DNA of 64,000 bases, from positions 451,869,311-451,933,310 of the forward strand of contig NC_133538.1 in assembly GCF_048544455.1 (NCBI RefSeq), in the 5' to 3' direction. Positions 10,306 to 20,673 of this stretch are shown in pieces; position 1 is the first letter of the stretch; every line of letters starts with the position of its first letter. The notes below the pieces were generated by a model. It had not been told where the DNA came from. It saw only the letters and a list, made by a program, of their open reading frames with translations, and ran no database searches. This DNA comes from Silene latifolia. Lineage: Eukaryota > Streptophyta > Magnoliopsida > Caryophyllales > Caryophyllaceae. Made by a program: the position numbers and the translations under genes.

Positions 10306-12039
10306 ATGTCAGGAAGGAGAACAAGAGCCGATGTCGCAAGAGACCAAGCCGAGTTGATTGCTCGAGCCGCCAACGACACTAATCCCGACCCGGATTTTCC
10401 GACGGTAGAGTTTGCCACCCAAACTCAAAAGGGTAAGTTTATTCCCTTTAAAAATCATCCTCTAACCCCCACTAAGTTTCTTCATCATCCGTCCTTGTCG
10501 GCCCTCGGGTTAGCTAGGGAAACGGAAGCTCTTTTTGCCGGGGTAGGAATGAGGGGAATGTACTCAATGCATGAATATACTTACCCCCGAATCACTTGGG
10601 AATTTTTGAGTAGTTTGCGGATTACAAAGCACCGACAAACAAATATGGTGGCTACCCTTAGTTTCCGCCTTATGAACCGGGACCACAATATTTCATTGGG
10701 TCGGTTGGCTACCATATTTGGGTTAGACATTGCCCCATCATATAACCCACCCGCTGATTTTCATTATTCCCGAGTGTGGAAGGCAATTTCCGGCCTAGAG
10801 GATAAAGTTGGAGTGAAAAGGGCCGCAATTAGTTGCCACAATCCCGTCATTCGGGTGTGGCATCGATTTATGGGATGCACTGTTCTTGCGGTGGATGAGC
10901 CGTGGGTTTTTTGGACCAATGAACTTGAAATTTTGGGGTCCTACTTGTTTACAAAACCCACCGCCTTCAAAATTAATGTGGCTCACCACCTTGCCATTCA
11001 TTTGTCAAAGATTGCCAGTTCTCCGAGGCAAAAATTCCCAATACATGTGGGTGGCATCATCACCCGAATTGCCCGAAATTTGGACCGTCCGGTAGACTTT
11101 TCTACTATGAATTGGATACCCGGGGACACTTATTTAACCAAGCATTACTTGGCCACCAAGCTTGAGTGGCTTAAAGTAAACTCCGTTGACGATCTCGAGT
11201 ATTGGCAAATCAACTACAAGAATTCTATCCGGCTTCCCAATGTCACCGCCATTAAAATTGAGAAAGATAAGGAAGACTACCTCCTCCCAATTGAAGCGGA
11301 GGTATCCACCGACCAACCTCCCCCCAACCCTCCTCGTGTGTATTCGCGAGACCGTAGAGTGGACACTCCTTCCTCCCTCCAATACCAAATGCCACAAACT
11401 CATCAACCCCCACCATGGCAATTCCAACCCGGTGAGGGGTCCTCCTCGAGCCAACCTTCCTATCCTCCCTTACCACTTTCTCTTACCGAGTGGATGGAGA
11501 GGATGGACATTGTCACGGCAAAGGCCGCTAGTGAGAGGGATATTTTGGGGCGGAAATTGGACCGCATTTATTATGATCAATCCACCGGTTCGTACCCGAT
11601 CTACGACGACTTTTGTAGACGGGGCTACGTCTCATACGATGCCCCACACCCTTCCTACTTTACTTGGCCTGACGGGAACTACCCCAAGGAGGGGAGGATG
11701 GTCCACGGAGGTCTTAACCTCCAACCGGACTACTTTTCCGCCCCCATTTTCCCCCCTAGGCCTGAGTTTCCACCGGAGGGGCATGACGCTCATTGGGTGG
11801 GGGGCATCTGACCCTACTTTGCTAGTGACGTGGGTGCTTCGGGGTTCGGTGGGGCTTTTATGGGAGATGCTTCTACGGGAGGCGATGGCGTTGTGATGAA
11901 CATGAGTGGAGACTTCACGGGAGGTCTCATGGGTACCGGCGATAGTGGAGGTGGTTTCACCTTCAACCCCGATGACTTGATTCAAGGCTCCGAGTTTAGT
12001 ATCGGAGAAAATGATGATGATGATGAGATGGACTCCTAG
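10306..12039 (+). pseudogene. Athila third ORF (env-position protein, function unknown)
   Basis: ATG 10306 follows a pyrimidine-rich leader. 501 aa run to a TGA at 11809-11811. The same frame then continues for 76 more codons with a Gly/Asp-rich tail to TAG 12037-12039, so the TGA looks like a late nonsense change (a TGA in a former CG context). The N-terminal 300 residues are globular (FPTVEFATQTQKGKFIPFKN, RLATIFGLD, NPVIRVWHRFMGCT), resembling the plant-retrotransposon protein that sits downstream of pol in Athila and is sometimes called env-like or ATHILA ORF-1. The last 150 are Pro/Ser/Tyr-rich. I see no signal peptide and no convincing membrane segment, so an envelope role is not supported by this copy. 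Confidence 0.6.
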
Positions 12040-12367
12040 TCCCGAGGGCCGAGTTGGTGGCCCATCCTCCTCCCTAATCAATCCAAAATGACAAGTATGA
12101 CCTCTCCCTTAATCCAAATTCTCTCATTCATGTTTAATTTTTCGCATGCATTTAGTTAGAAATTCACTTAGTTGCATTCATATAGGATTGCATTAGATTT
12201 CAAATTTGTAATATATTGTCACATTTAGTTATTGTATTCATATAGTATAGCTTGCATCGTATTTCAATATTGCATATAGGTTAGATCATGCATTGCATAT
12301 GCTTATTTGAAAACCACAAGAAAACTGAAAAATAAAAAAATCACCAAAAACATGTATTTCATTTTCG

Positions 12368-12430
12368 AATTTCCTCCACACATTTATTTCCATTGGAAAT
12401 ATGTAAATAAATAAGTGTGGGGAGGAAATT
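12368..12430. repeat. Stem-loop with PPT-like arm, copy 1
   Basis: AATTTCCTCCACACATTTAT at the left pairs with ATAAATAAGTGTGGGGAGGAAATT-type sequence at the right, an inverted repeat of about 25 bp. The right arm includes AAGTGTGGGGAGG, the same string as the genuine PPT at 15093. Confidence 0.7.
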
Positions 12431-12539
12431 CCACCAATTTAAAAATCCAAAAACAAGTTCTTTTATTTCTCCAACTTGCCCTCCCATGTAAATGAATAAG
12501 TGTGGGGAGGGCCTAAAAAAAACATGCATTTTCGTTCTT

Positions 12540-12604
12540 AATTTCCTCCACACATTTATTTCCATTTGAAACTCATGTAAATAAATAAGTGTGGGGAGGA
12601 AATT
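12540..12604. repeat. Stem-loop with PPT-like arm, copy 2
   Basis: Near-duplicate of the stem-loop at 12368-12430. A shorter variant (GCCCTCCC ... GGGAGGGC) lies between them at 12478-12512. Followed directly by the 36-A run. Confidence 0.7.
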
Positions 12605-12612
12605 CATATATT

Positions 12613-12613
<1 letters not shown>

Positions 12614-12649
<36 letters not shown>
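12614..12649 (+). repeat. Poly(A) run of 36
   Basis: Uninterrupted A homopolymer within the Athila 3' segment. It could be the tail of an old retroposed insertion or simple slippage; no TSD is visible around it. Confidence 0.8.
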
Positions 12650-12652
<3 letters not shown>

Positions 12653-12790
12653 AAAAATACGTCATTTTATTTTCCAAAAAAAACAAAAATACCAAAAATA
12701 TGTTATTTTTCTTTTCAAATAATTTCAAAAATACAAAAATATGTTCCTTTCTTTTACCTATTCTTTCCCTAGACTTGTTCCATTGGAGAC

Positions 12791-12830
12791 TTACTCGGGG
12801 ACGAGTAATATTCAAGTGTGGGGAGGGAAA
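12791..12830 (+). promoter_or_regulatory. Second PPT-like tract with preceding stem-loop
   Basis: TTACTCGGGGACGAGTAA (perfect 7-bp stem) then AAGTGTGGGGAGGGAAA at 12814. The same stem-loop and tract occur at 15070-15105, directly before the 3' LTR. Confidence 0.55.
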
Positions 12831-15069
12831 TATCCACTTTGTGAATATTTGTTTATATTTGTATATACCTTTAAATTTGATAAAAATTCAAAAAAAACCT
12901 AAAAATTGAAAACTTTCAAAAATTACAAAAACATTGCAATGTATATATATGTTGTTTGTTGGCTAACCTTTGGCATAGACATCGACCATTCGAGGCAAAA
13001 AGGAGCTAGAAGTCGCTTGGTAAACTCGTTCTAATCTCTTACTCCTTTACCGTTCTTTCATTTTATCTCTTGTATATTTGAAGGAGAATGGGATTTTGTG
13101 CCTTGGATGTTCCCTTGGGGAACTTGTGGATTGTTGGTGTTGATGTGTTGCTAGGATTAGTCAAAGTTGTTGCATATTTACCTTGTGTTCATTTTCAATT
13201 CTCGCATGCATATGTTATTGTATATACATGTTTTTCAATTTGAAATCTTGCATCCGTTTGTAAATAAATGTTTTGCATGAACGTGGTCTAGGAAGGGAAC
13301 CAAGTACCCCCATGATGAGTTTTTGTGCCCAATTGTGCCTTTCCCCTCCCCGTGACTCGCACCCGTGACCTCTTAGTTAGCCAAGGGAAGCGGGCTTGAC
13401 CAATGAGTTAAGACCGATCTTGTGAGACCTTGGGCCGTAGACTAGACCTTAGGCTCGACTTAGCTACTAAAAAGTAAGGATAGAGCCTCCTAGGGCGGTA
13501 CATTCATACCCCGACCTCATCTAGGTTTGAGAGTAGGCCTCCTCGCGAGGCGTGTCACATCAAGACGCACAAGTGTGTCATTTCGTCCTTAGACTATGAA
13601 ATTGCATTACATTTTTTTGTGCACTTGATATGAAGCAAAAGTCCATTTGCATATGAACCTCACATAGCCAAATAGCGTTGTTTACTCCCTTCCATTATTT
13701 CCCTTTTTGATTCACCCCTTTGAGCCTTAGCCTGTTCATTTGGCAAACCCACCAAAATAGCTACATTCCATAACCACCCTTCCTTAATCAAGAATTGGTC
13801 GGTCTTGTAGTTGTGTTGAAGGAGGTGATTTGGGTCATGATGGTGGATAGTGTACATGTCCACTCGGGTCAAAAGCTTGGTGTTTTCGGCATTGTAAATA
13901 GATAAGAGGTTTTGAAAAAGAAATGAAAAAACAAAATAGAAAAGTGAAAAAGTCATGAAAAATAAAAAAAAATGAGTTGTGTTGCATATATGTTGTGAAG
14001 AAAAGAAAAAGGCAAGCAACACCCCTCCTCATCATTAAAAGGGGTAGAAAAAGCCATTGCTAAAATAAAGGGGCAATTTGATGTTTTTCCAAAATGAGTC
14101 GGGTTTACACAATTTTTGCAAGACTTGAGAAACCGAGTCTTTGTTAGGGTGTAGACGTTACCATTTGTTGAAATAAGAGGAGTACTTTCAAAATTTGTCC
14201 AATTTGAGTTGGGTTTATGCAATTTTTGCATAGTTTTGGTGATCCATGTTATGTTAGGGCATAGACGTGTCTCATGTGTTGCAATAAGAAATGGATGTGA
14301 TGTGTCGGCAATTCTTGATCTGAACTCCACATTTCCAAACGGTGCTTGCACCAATCCCGTTTCGACCTACTCCCTAGCACCGTTACAACCCTTTGGTTCA
14401 TATTGTATACATTTTACCATTTTTTGCATTTCATTGGACATAGGATGGTCTTACACATTAGATTGCGGGCACGCTTTCGCTAGTCGAGTTAGGAGAGTGA
14501 TTTTGGTTACTAATTGTCACAAAAATCACCCCGTTCTCTCAATGAATGACGAGTGAAAACCGTGAGGATGTCGTTGCCTAGGTCCCCTTAGTCATGGGTC
14601 TTTATGGTCGAATCTCGTATCGGTTTAGTAATTCTCGGCGGACTTGGCTACTTCCCCTCACCCCGCTCTTGAATTTGTTTCTCGGGCATTGGTCACACTA
14701 GGGTTGCTTGAGCCATGCTTAGGGGGTTGGCATCTCAATTGGCACTTCTGAGATGGTACTCCCGACCAAGACCATGTTTTGTTGCTTGAAAATCCATCCA
14801 CTTAGATGAGGAAAGTGGACCATTTTGTTAGATGCATTCTATTGCTTGGTTACGTGCTTTCACGATAGATGCATCGCCATTTTGTAGCAAGACCCAACTT
14901 GCCTTGCAATAGGGCACTTTCCCCTCATGAGTGTCAAATTGCGAGTTTAAGAGGCGTTGAGTGCGCTAATACTCGATCGGCTTAGGTAGTAGCTTAGTTG
15001 AGTGATGCTTATATAGTGCACCCGCTCTCCATATCTATCATAGTAGTGACTTGTACATTGATTTTGTAC

Positions 15070-15107
15070 TTACTCGGGGACGAGTAAGGTTTAAGTGTGG
15101 GGAGGTT
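15070..15107 (+). promoter_or_regulatory. Polypurine tract and stem-loop before 3' LTR
   Basis: AAGTGTGGGGAGG at 15093-15105, two bases before the LTR start at 15108, is the expected plus-strand primer. The perfect stem TTACTCG/CGAGTAA at 15070-15087 lies just upstream. Confidence 0.75.
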
Positions 15108-15327
15108 TGATATATGATTTATTTGCACCTAATTTCCCCTTTTCTTTTACGCATTCCGACTCATATCGAGTCGGTTTTATATGCCTTTCCTTGAATTTTG
15201 TGCCCAATCCCCGTATATGTGATTTGGTGTATCCTCTTGCAGGAATCGAGTCGAGTATGGAGGAATTAGGGCAAGGAAGGCATTCCAATCCCTTTACATG
15301 AAGAAGAGATGAAAATTGCTGAATGTT

Positions 15328-15714
15328 GTGTTCTGCCGGCAGACCGGCAGCCGGTCTGGCCAGCGGCAGAACACATCCCCCACTTTGCCAAAGAGAAGAA
15401 AGAAATAAACCTGAATGTTGTGTTCTGCCGGCAGGCCGGCAACCGGCCCACCGGTAGAACACAGCAGCTAGAATTAATTAGAATTGAAGGAGAAAAAGAA
15501 GTTTGGCCTCGCTACCGATAGGAGCACCGGTAGCCGGTCCACCGGTAGAGCGCAGCATTACAAAGGATTTGAAGATTCTGAATATAGTGTTCTGCCGGCA
15601 GGCCGGCAGCTGGTTGACCGGCAGAACACACTTGCCAGCTAAAATCCAAACTTGAAGTTCATTTTGACCGCCCTGCCGGTAGGCGAACCGGCAACCGATC
15701 CACCGGCAGGACGC
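15328..15714. repeat. Five CCGGC hairpin units in the 3' LTR
   Basis: Units near 15328, 15419, 15510, 15587 and 15672, at the same relative positions as in the 5' LTR. Unit 2 here has the full GCCGGCAGGCCGGCAACCGG core that is degraded in the 5' copy. Confidence 0.75.
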
Positions 15715-15769
15715 AGCAGCTGACGGATTTGGGCTTTTCTCCTCTTTTCTTCTTAATCTTATGCAAGAC

Positions 15770-15777
15770 TATAAATA
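15770..15777 (+). promoter_or_regulatory. Putative TATA box of the Athila 3' LTR
   Basis: TATAAATA in the same context as in the 5' LTR. It could drive read-out transcription into the flanking DNA. Confidence 0.5.
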
Positions 15778-16733
15778 CCCCCTCCTTTAACCTTTTGTAC
15801 ATATAACCCTAGATCTGAAAACTTTCCCTAATTATTGTAATCTTTCCTTAATCAAGCTTTATTCTTTCCATAATAATTATTAATTACTTAGTGAAATTAG
15901 TTAGTATTAGTGAGAATCAATTGTTTACACTTGGTTTTTGAGGATTGTATTGGGAGATTGTGGAGGATTTCCTTCATTTATTCAATCAAAGCAATCATCT
16001 TTACTTTTTTTGGTATATCCCTTCTCTTATTTACTTTGTTAATCAATTGTTTACATTTTGTTTTGTCTTTTATAATTGCTAGAATCATTATCATGTCTTC
16101 TCTTGTTGTTGTTTGGTTTTCTCCATTTACTTGCTTGAACAACCTAAACATGAGTGAGTAGTTACCCTTCTAGGGTTTAGGGGGAGTCTAAATCGGATTA
16201 TTGGGCATGATAGGTTGATTGTTTTGAGTCTATGGTGTAGAATTTGTCTTTTTTAGTATTGCATACAAGGTGTTTGATAAATTGTGTAAGTGAGAACTTG
16301 TGCCTTTTGTCTTAATTGCTTAATTCCTCCATTAAATGAGAGTTTGTGGTGGTCTTTGTGCATGCTTTAGGAAGGGTAGTTGCTCAATGAGAGTTGGTAA
16401 TCACCTTTAGGATAATCGAGAGATTCATTCCCATCCTAGGACAACCCTTCATCATAGACTATTTAAATCGACTTGCTTGCCCATAGGTCATTTAGATGAC
16501 CCTGAAAATCCTAGCCTTTAATCATTTGAACACATATTTCTTCATTAGTTTGTTTAGTTGCATCAAGTAGTTTAAATCAAACCCTTTTTCTTCATTTTGA
16601 CTAGACTAGACTCTTATTTAGACTAAGTAGAAATCTACCCCATCCTCGTGGTTCGACCCCGATTTAGGCTTAAATTGGGTTAAATTTTGTTGGTGGTAAG
16701 CGACTTGACCCTACCGTTAAAACTTACACATTA

Positions 16734-16738
16734 ATAAG
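16734..16738. repeat. Target-site duplication ATAAG, right of Athila element
   Basis: Exact repeat of 1448-1452. Confidence 0.85.
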
Positions 16739-16997
16739 ATAACGAAATGAACAGTTATCATATATAATATTTAACAACGGTTTTGGAACGATAAGATGTT
16801 GTCAATAGTAAACTACGACAACGGATTTGAAACCGTTCTTAAGATTTAATAGCGGTTTCTTAAAAGATTTTATAACGGTTCTTGATGTTATATAACAGCC
16901 GCGTGTTATTTGTACAACCGTGGTATATATTTAACAACCGTCGTTGCAATAACGGTCCCGTGTTTCTATTTAAAAACGGCAATTGCATTATTTGATC

Positions 16998-17296
16998 CAA
17001 GGCCGTCTTGGGGTTTTGGGGGCCCCTATGCGAACTCTAAATATGGGGCTCTATGTAACATTTTGTGAAACAAAATCTTAAAAAATAAGACAAAAAAAGT
17101 ACATAAATGTGGATACTAAGATTTGAACCTGAAATCTAGTGTTTAAAAACCCAATTACTATCCACTAAGCCACTATCTTTCATTGAATGTTTAGTATACT
17201 GCATTTATTTATTCATACTTTTACTTTAATTTTTAGCCCAAAAATTTTGGGGCCCTGTGCAGCCGCACGGCCCGCACGGGCCCAAATACGCCCCTG
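16998..17296. mobile_element. hAT-type MITE (299 bp)
   Basis: Bounded by an exact 8-bp duplication ATTTGATC (16990-16997 and 17297-17304), the length diagnostic of hAT elements. Termini are CAAGGCCGTC at the left and, read inverted at the right, CAGGGGCGTATTTGGGCC, consistent with decayed hAT inverted repeats. Sequence near both ends is rich in GGGGCCC. No transposase. Confidence 0.75.
17120..17172 (-). other. tRNA-like A and B boxes inside the hAT MITE
   Basis: Read on the minus strand: TGGCTTAGTGGA (A box) at 17161-17172 and GGTTCAAATC (B box) at 17120-17129, with tRNA-like spacing. This looks like a degraded tRNA or SINE head carried by the MITE. No cloverleaf is intact. Confidence 0.45.
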
Positions 17297-17332
17297 ATTT
17301 GATCGTTATTGAATGTCTTATTTGGCGTAGTG

Positions 17333-18474
17333 TTATTTAAGATATAAATGATAAAATTACTCATAAAAGTGGTAAATCATAATGTTGTGCTAAGAGAACT
17401 TTAATATTATTTTTAACGTACATATTAGAAACATTGTTATAAATCACATATATGTTTGAATAAAAATAAGTTTGGGCAAAGTTTGATATATGGTGTGCGA
17501 TTAGGCTTACGCTGAAAAATGTTAAATATTTAATTGCTTAACCGGTTTGTATAAAAAAAAAAAAAAAAAGAGAGAAAGATAAAAGTAAATAAAAAATTGA
17601 CTTTGACCATGCTGAATCGCTAAATAGTTTATCGTCTTTTCTTAGTGCTTCAACAGTTTTATTAATAAAAAAATATGGAGTACTATTTTGAGCTAAATCT
17701 TATTCCGATAACTTTTCTTTATTGTTAGAGCACCATTTTGAGAAAACAAAATCCTTATATTAGAGGGTTGGGCGAAAAATTAAAGAATATAATTATTGAT
17801 AAAAAAATCAATGCGTTTTATTAATTAAATTCCTATTGAATTAAGTATTAATTAAAATTTTATCTTGTTAACCTATTAACCTATTGTAATAGGTAACATA
17901 AATTACAAATGGAAACTAACAAAGTAATTTATATCTAAGAATGGCAATTATAGAAAAATAAATTTTACAATGGCATATTTAGAAAAAAAAATAGACACCA
18001 CTAAATGCAGAGGTCCTTAATTACACCGTACATGCTTGCTCTCACAGTTATAAAATTGTTTTACTTGTGAATATAGAGTCGTAAAAATCCATGACATTTA
18101 TTTAGTTAATAAAAAAATGAATTTATTACCTAACTATAAAATCTTATCATTGTCCTTATGTCAAATTATGTCTCGAAATTCTGCAAATAATCAAAAGAAA
18201 CGATCAGTCTCTAACTTAAAACTAATTAAAAACGTAATCACATATTCACATACCACATTAAAACTAATGAAAAATAATAACATGCTAAGTTAATATGATC
18301 TGTAGTGTACTTATGACGCATGATTAGGACTACATCGAAATCCTGCAAGTAAATCAAAACAAAAGATCAATTCTCTAATGGAAAGCTAATAGCACAATCA
18401 TCTACGACATTAAAACTAATGAAAAAATATTATGTTACTATGGTATGCAACTGCCAATGTACGTATGATTAGAA
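17333..18474. other. AT-rich interval without a gene
   Basis: Only short ORFs and an A run near 17550. Probably belongs at least in part to the Helitron whose 5' end lies near 18964, but no Helitron 3' hairpin was found here. Confidence 0.4.
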
Positions 18475-18932
18475 ACTACATTGACGTATTGGACTTTGAA
18501 GTTCAAGAATTTGATAGAGGTTGACTACTACTAAAATTTCACCCGTGATAAAATTTTTGTATTTTCTACATATGATAGAATTTTTGTTCGAAAAATACCT
18601 AATTTTGATCAAATTTGTACTTATTTACTTTCGAGTATTTTATTATTTATTACTTGAAAGTGTTTCATCAAACTTGGACTCTCTGTAATCGCTCGAAAAA
18701 AGCTACTACATTGACGTATTGGACTTTGAAGTTCAAGAATTTGATAGAGGTTGACTAGTACTAAAATTTCACCCGTGATAAAATTTTTGTATTTTCTACT
18801 CATGATAGAATTTTTGTTGGAAAAGTACCTAATTTTGATCAAATTTGTACTTATTTACTTTCGAGTATTTTATTATTTAGTACTTGGAAGTGTTTCATCA
18901 AACTTGGACTCTCTGTAATCGCTCGAAAAAAG
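18475..18932. repeat. 230-bp tandem duplication at Helitron 5' end
   Basis: Unit 1 18475-18704, unit 2 18705-18932, nearly identical (start ACTACATTGACGTATTGG, end TCGCTCGAAAAAAG). The unit ends in the Helitron 5' subterminal motif also seen at 30023 and 53118. The minus-strand ORF at 18621-18842 is repeat sequence. Confidence 0.85.
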
Positions 18933-18964
18933 TTTCATTTATTAATATACTAGACTAGACTAGA
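18475..18964 (-). mobile_element. Helitron 1, 5' end (partial)
   Basis: On the minus strand it starts near 18960 with TCTAGTATATTAATAAAGG and then the CTTTTTTCGAGCGATTACAG motif shared with other copies in this window. The TC start and A/T-rich terminus fit Helitron 5' ends. Its 3' end was not found to the left. Confidence 0.5.
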
Positions 18965-18975
18965 CTAGATTTAAT

Positions 18976-18994
18976 GCCCGTGCGATGCACGGGC
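18976..18994 (-). terminator. Helitron 3' hairpin, copy 1
   Basis: Perfect 8-bp stem with a 3-base loop, followed on the minus strand by ATTAAAT and CTAG. In Helitrons this hairpin marks the end of rolling-circle replication. Confidence 0.6.
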
Positions 18995-19479
18995 CTAATT
19001 GTAGTCTCTGTCGTTTATAATGTAGTAACTAAATAATGTAATCACGATTGAAACTATATTCTACTTTGTTTGTGTGGTATTCTACTCATGTAAAAGACTA
19101 ATGTTCTGATCAATTAATTGTAAATCTATCATATATTTTATTATGTTCTAGTTTTAACTTAAGAATCTTAGTCAGATAATAGTACTTCTGTAATAGTTTG
19201 AGATTGTCGTATATTAATTAAAGTGGCATTTCTCTATTTCGTAATAGCGGGAAATAAACAGAATACAGAACAACGTCGAAAAATGAAATTACTATTACAC
19301 CTTCTGTGCTATAATTAATAGAATTAGTAGCATGTCTTTAAAGTTAATTCTAAGCTTATTTGATAAGCTATTTAAGTTCGGGGCTCTAATATCTTGTATT
19401 TATCATAAAGAATTATCCTTTGTCCAATTCGATTATTAACTTTTATATTTTAAAACTAGTTAAAATGTAGATACTCTAA

Positions 19480-19856
19480 AGCCCTGTTTGATAATCAGCA
19501 GATTGATATTAGCAGAAGCAGATTGGTCAAACACATTATAAATGACAGATTGGATTAACAGGTTTGACTAGTATATTTCAATTAGCAGATTTAGTAGAAG
19601 TGTTTGGTAATTAGCAGACTTTGGTTAATAGATTGTTGTATCTATGTGTAGATTGTTGATGGATTCATTATTCACAATCTACTAATGTGAATATGTTGGG
19701 TAGAGCAGCATATTGGAAAGCAGTAGATTGAGCTCCAATCTACTCTTTCAATATGTCATTCACCAAACACTCAAAATAGTAGATTGGTGAGTCAAACATG
19801 CTAAAAGCCTTGAATATGCTGAAAATTTTCCAATCCGCCGTTTACCAAACACCCCT
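19480..19856. mobile_element. PIF/Harbinger-like MITE (377 bp)
   Basis: Flanked by TAA on both sides (19477-19479 and 19857-19859). Ends AGCCCTGTTTG and, inverted, AGGGGTGTTTGG. Interior repeats of AGCAGATT and its inverse give it a foldback character. No ORF. Confidence 0.6.
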
Positions 19857-20548
19857 TAAATATGTAATAAAGGAGATTGAGATCGATTGCACATAAATAA
19901 AAAGAATGATATTTAGAGTATTATATTGATACGGTCTTGATGACTTTTTTTTTATTTATAATAAAGGAGATCGAGATTGCACATTAATAAAAAGAAATTC
20001 TAATAACATATTAAAAAAATCATTGAATAGATGATATGTTATCATAGAAAAAATATAAGCGCTTCGTCCTGATTTGTTTACCTATTTCATTTTAGAGTGT
20101 CTCATCATTTATAGGAATGTTTATTTCATTTTAGAGTTTATTTATTTACCTTTTTATAGTAGGAATGTTTGGATAATTTGATCATATATATCTATTATGA
20201 TTCCTTGTCATCCACTTACAACCAATACACATGGTCTCCTTCTGCCTTTTTCTTAGTCTTTGTGGCAAAATTAAAGGTAAATAAATAATCGAAGTGAAGG
20301 GAGTAATTAGCTCTATGGAAACAATGATTGACTTCGTATAAGTTTGGTTTCTAACTTTGAATAATCAAGTAATCATCAACTAATAACATTATAGGATCCT
20401 AATCCTACACAAACGCCGGTCTGCTTGTGTAGTTGCTTTTAGTCGGTGACCATCGCTATTCTCCACAATTATTAATAATATCATGATTATGTAACAAAAA
20501 AAATAATACCATGATTATGATAGTTAGTGTGTGAAGTTCGGCTATAAC

Positions 20549-20560
20549 AAACTCTAGCAC
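20549..20560. repeat. LINE target-site duplication, left
   Basis: AAACTCTAGCAC is repeated at 25422-25433, directly after the LINE poly(A) tail. Confidence 0.8.
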
Positions 20561-20673
20561 AACTTACTAAGTTGGAAGATGGTAAAATGAAGAGATAGAG
20601 AGAGAAAAAGCTCTAAAATTCATAAACCCTAAAAAAATCCCTAAAAATATCTTAAACCCTAAAATCCATAAAC

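Larger units (their letters stand above)
12040..15107 (+). other. Athila 3' non-coding segment
   Basis: 3.1 kb without a credible gene. It holds stem-loops and PPT-like copies at 12368-12830, a 36-base A run (12614-12649), AT-rich sequence to about 13280, mixed sequence, a diverged 110-bp tandem duplication (14096-14315), and the PPT at its end. ORFs of 60-130 codons on both strands in 13660-14560 have no recognisable motif. Confidence 0.6.
1453..16733 (+). mobile_element. Athila-type Ty3/gypsy LTR retrotransposon, full length
   Basis: A 15.3-kb element with two long LTRs (1621 and 1626 bp), a 5-bp TSD, a tRNA-Asp-type primer-binding site, a gag-pol reading frame, a third ORF and a long 3' non-coding segment ending in a polypurine tract. 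That order (gag, protease, RT, RNase H, integrase, extra ORF) and the PBS type fit the Athila lineage. The LTR begins TGATATATG and ends ACACATCA in the left copy; the right copy ends in TTA, a decayed CA. Coding capacity is broken by at least one frameshift and four stops in gag-pol and one stop in the third ORF, so the copy is not autonomous. It sits inside a CACTA-like remnant. Confidence 0.9.
15108..16733 (+). repeat. 3' LTR of Athila element
   Basis: 1626 bp, homologous to the 5' LTR. Contains five better-preserved hairpin units (15328-15714) and TATAAATA at 15770. Ends in TTA where the 5' copy ends TCA. Followed by TSD ATAAG at 16734-16738. Confidence 0.9.
16739..17332. mobile_element. 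CACTA-like transposon remnant, right part
   Basis: Continues the ACAACGGTT-type short repeats to about 16985 (for example TTTAACAACGGTT, CGACAACGG, AACCGTC). It resumes after the hAT insertion and may end at GCGTAGTG (17325-17332), TAGTG being the inverse of the CACTA terminus. The matching left terminus was not found, so the class is tentative. Confidence 0.4.

Noticed and set aside
10306-12039. Calling the third Athila ORF a viral envelope protein
   Set aside because: No signal peptide, cleavage site or membrane span is visible; only the position matches.
13660-14556. ORFs of 60-130 codons on both strands in the Athila 3' segment
   Set aside because: No motif, overlapping frames, and position in a non-coding part of the element.
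18475-18932. Possible CRISPR-like or satellite array
   Set aside because: Only two units, explained as a tandem duplication; CRISPR is not expected in a plant nuclear genome.
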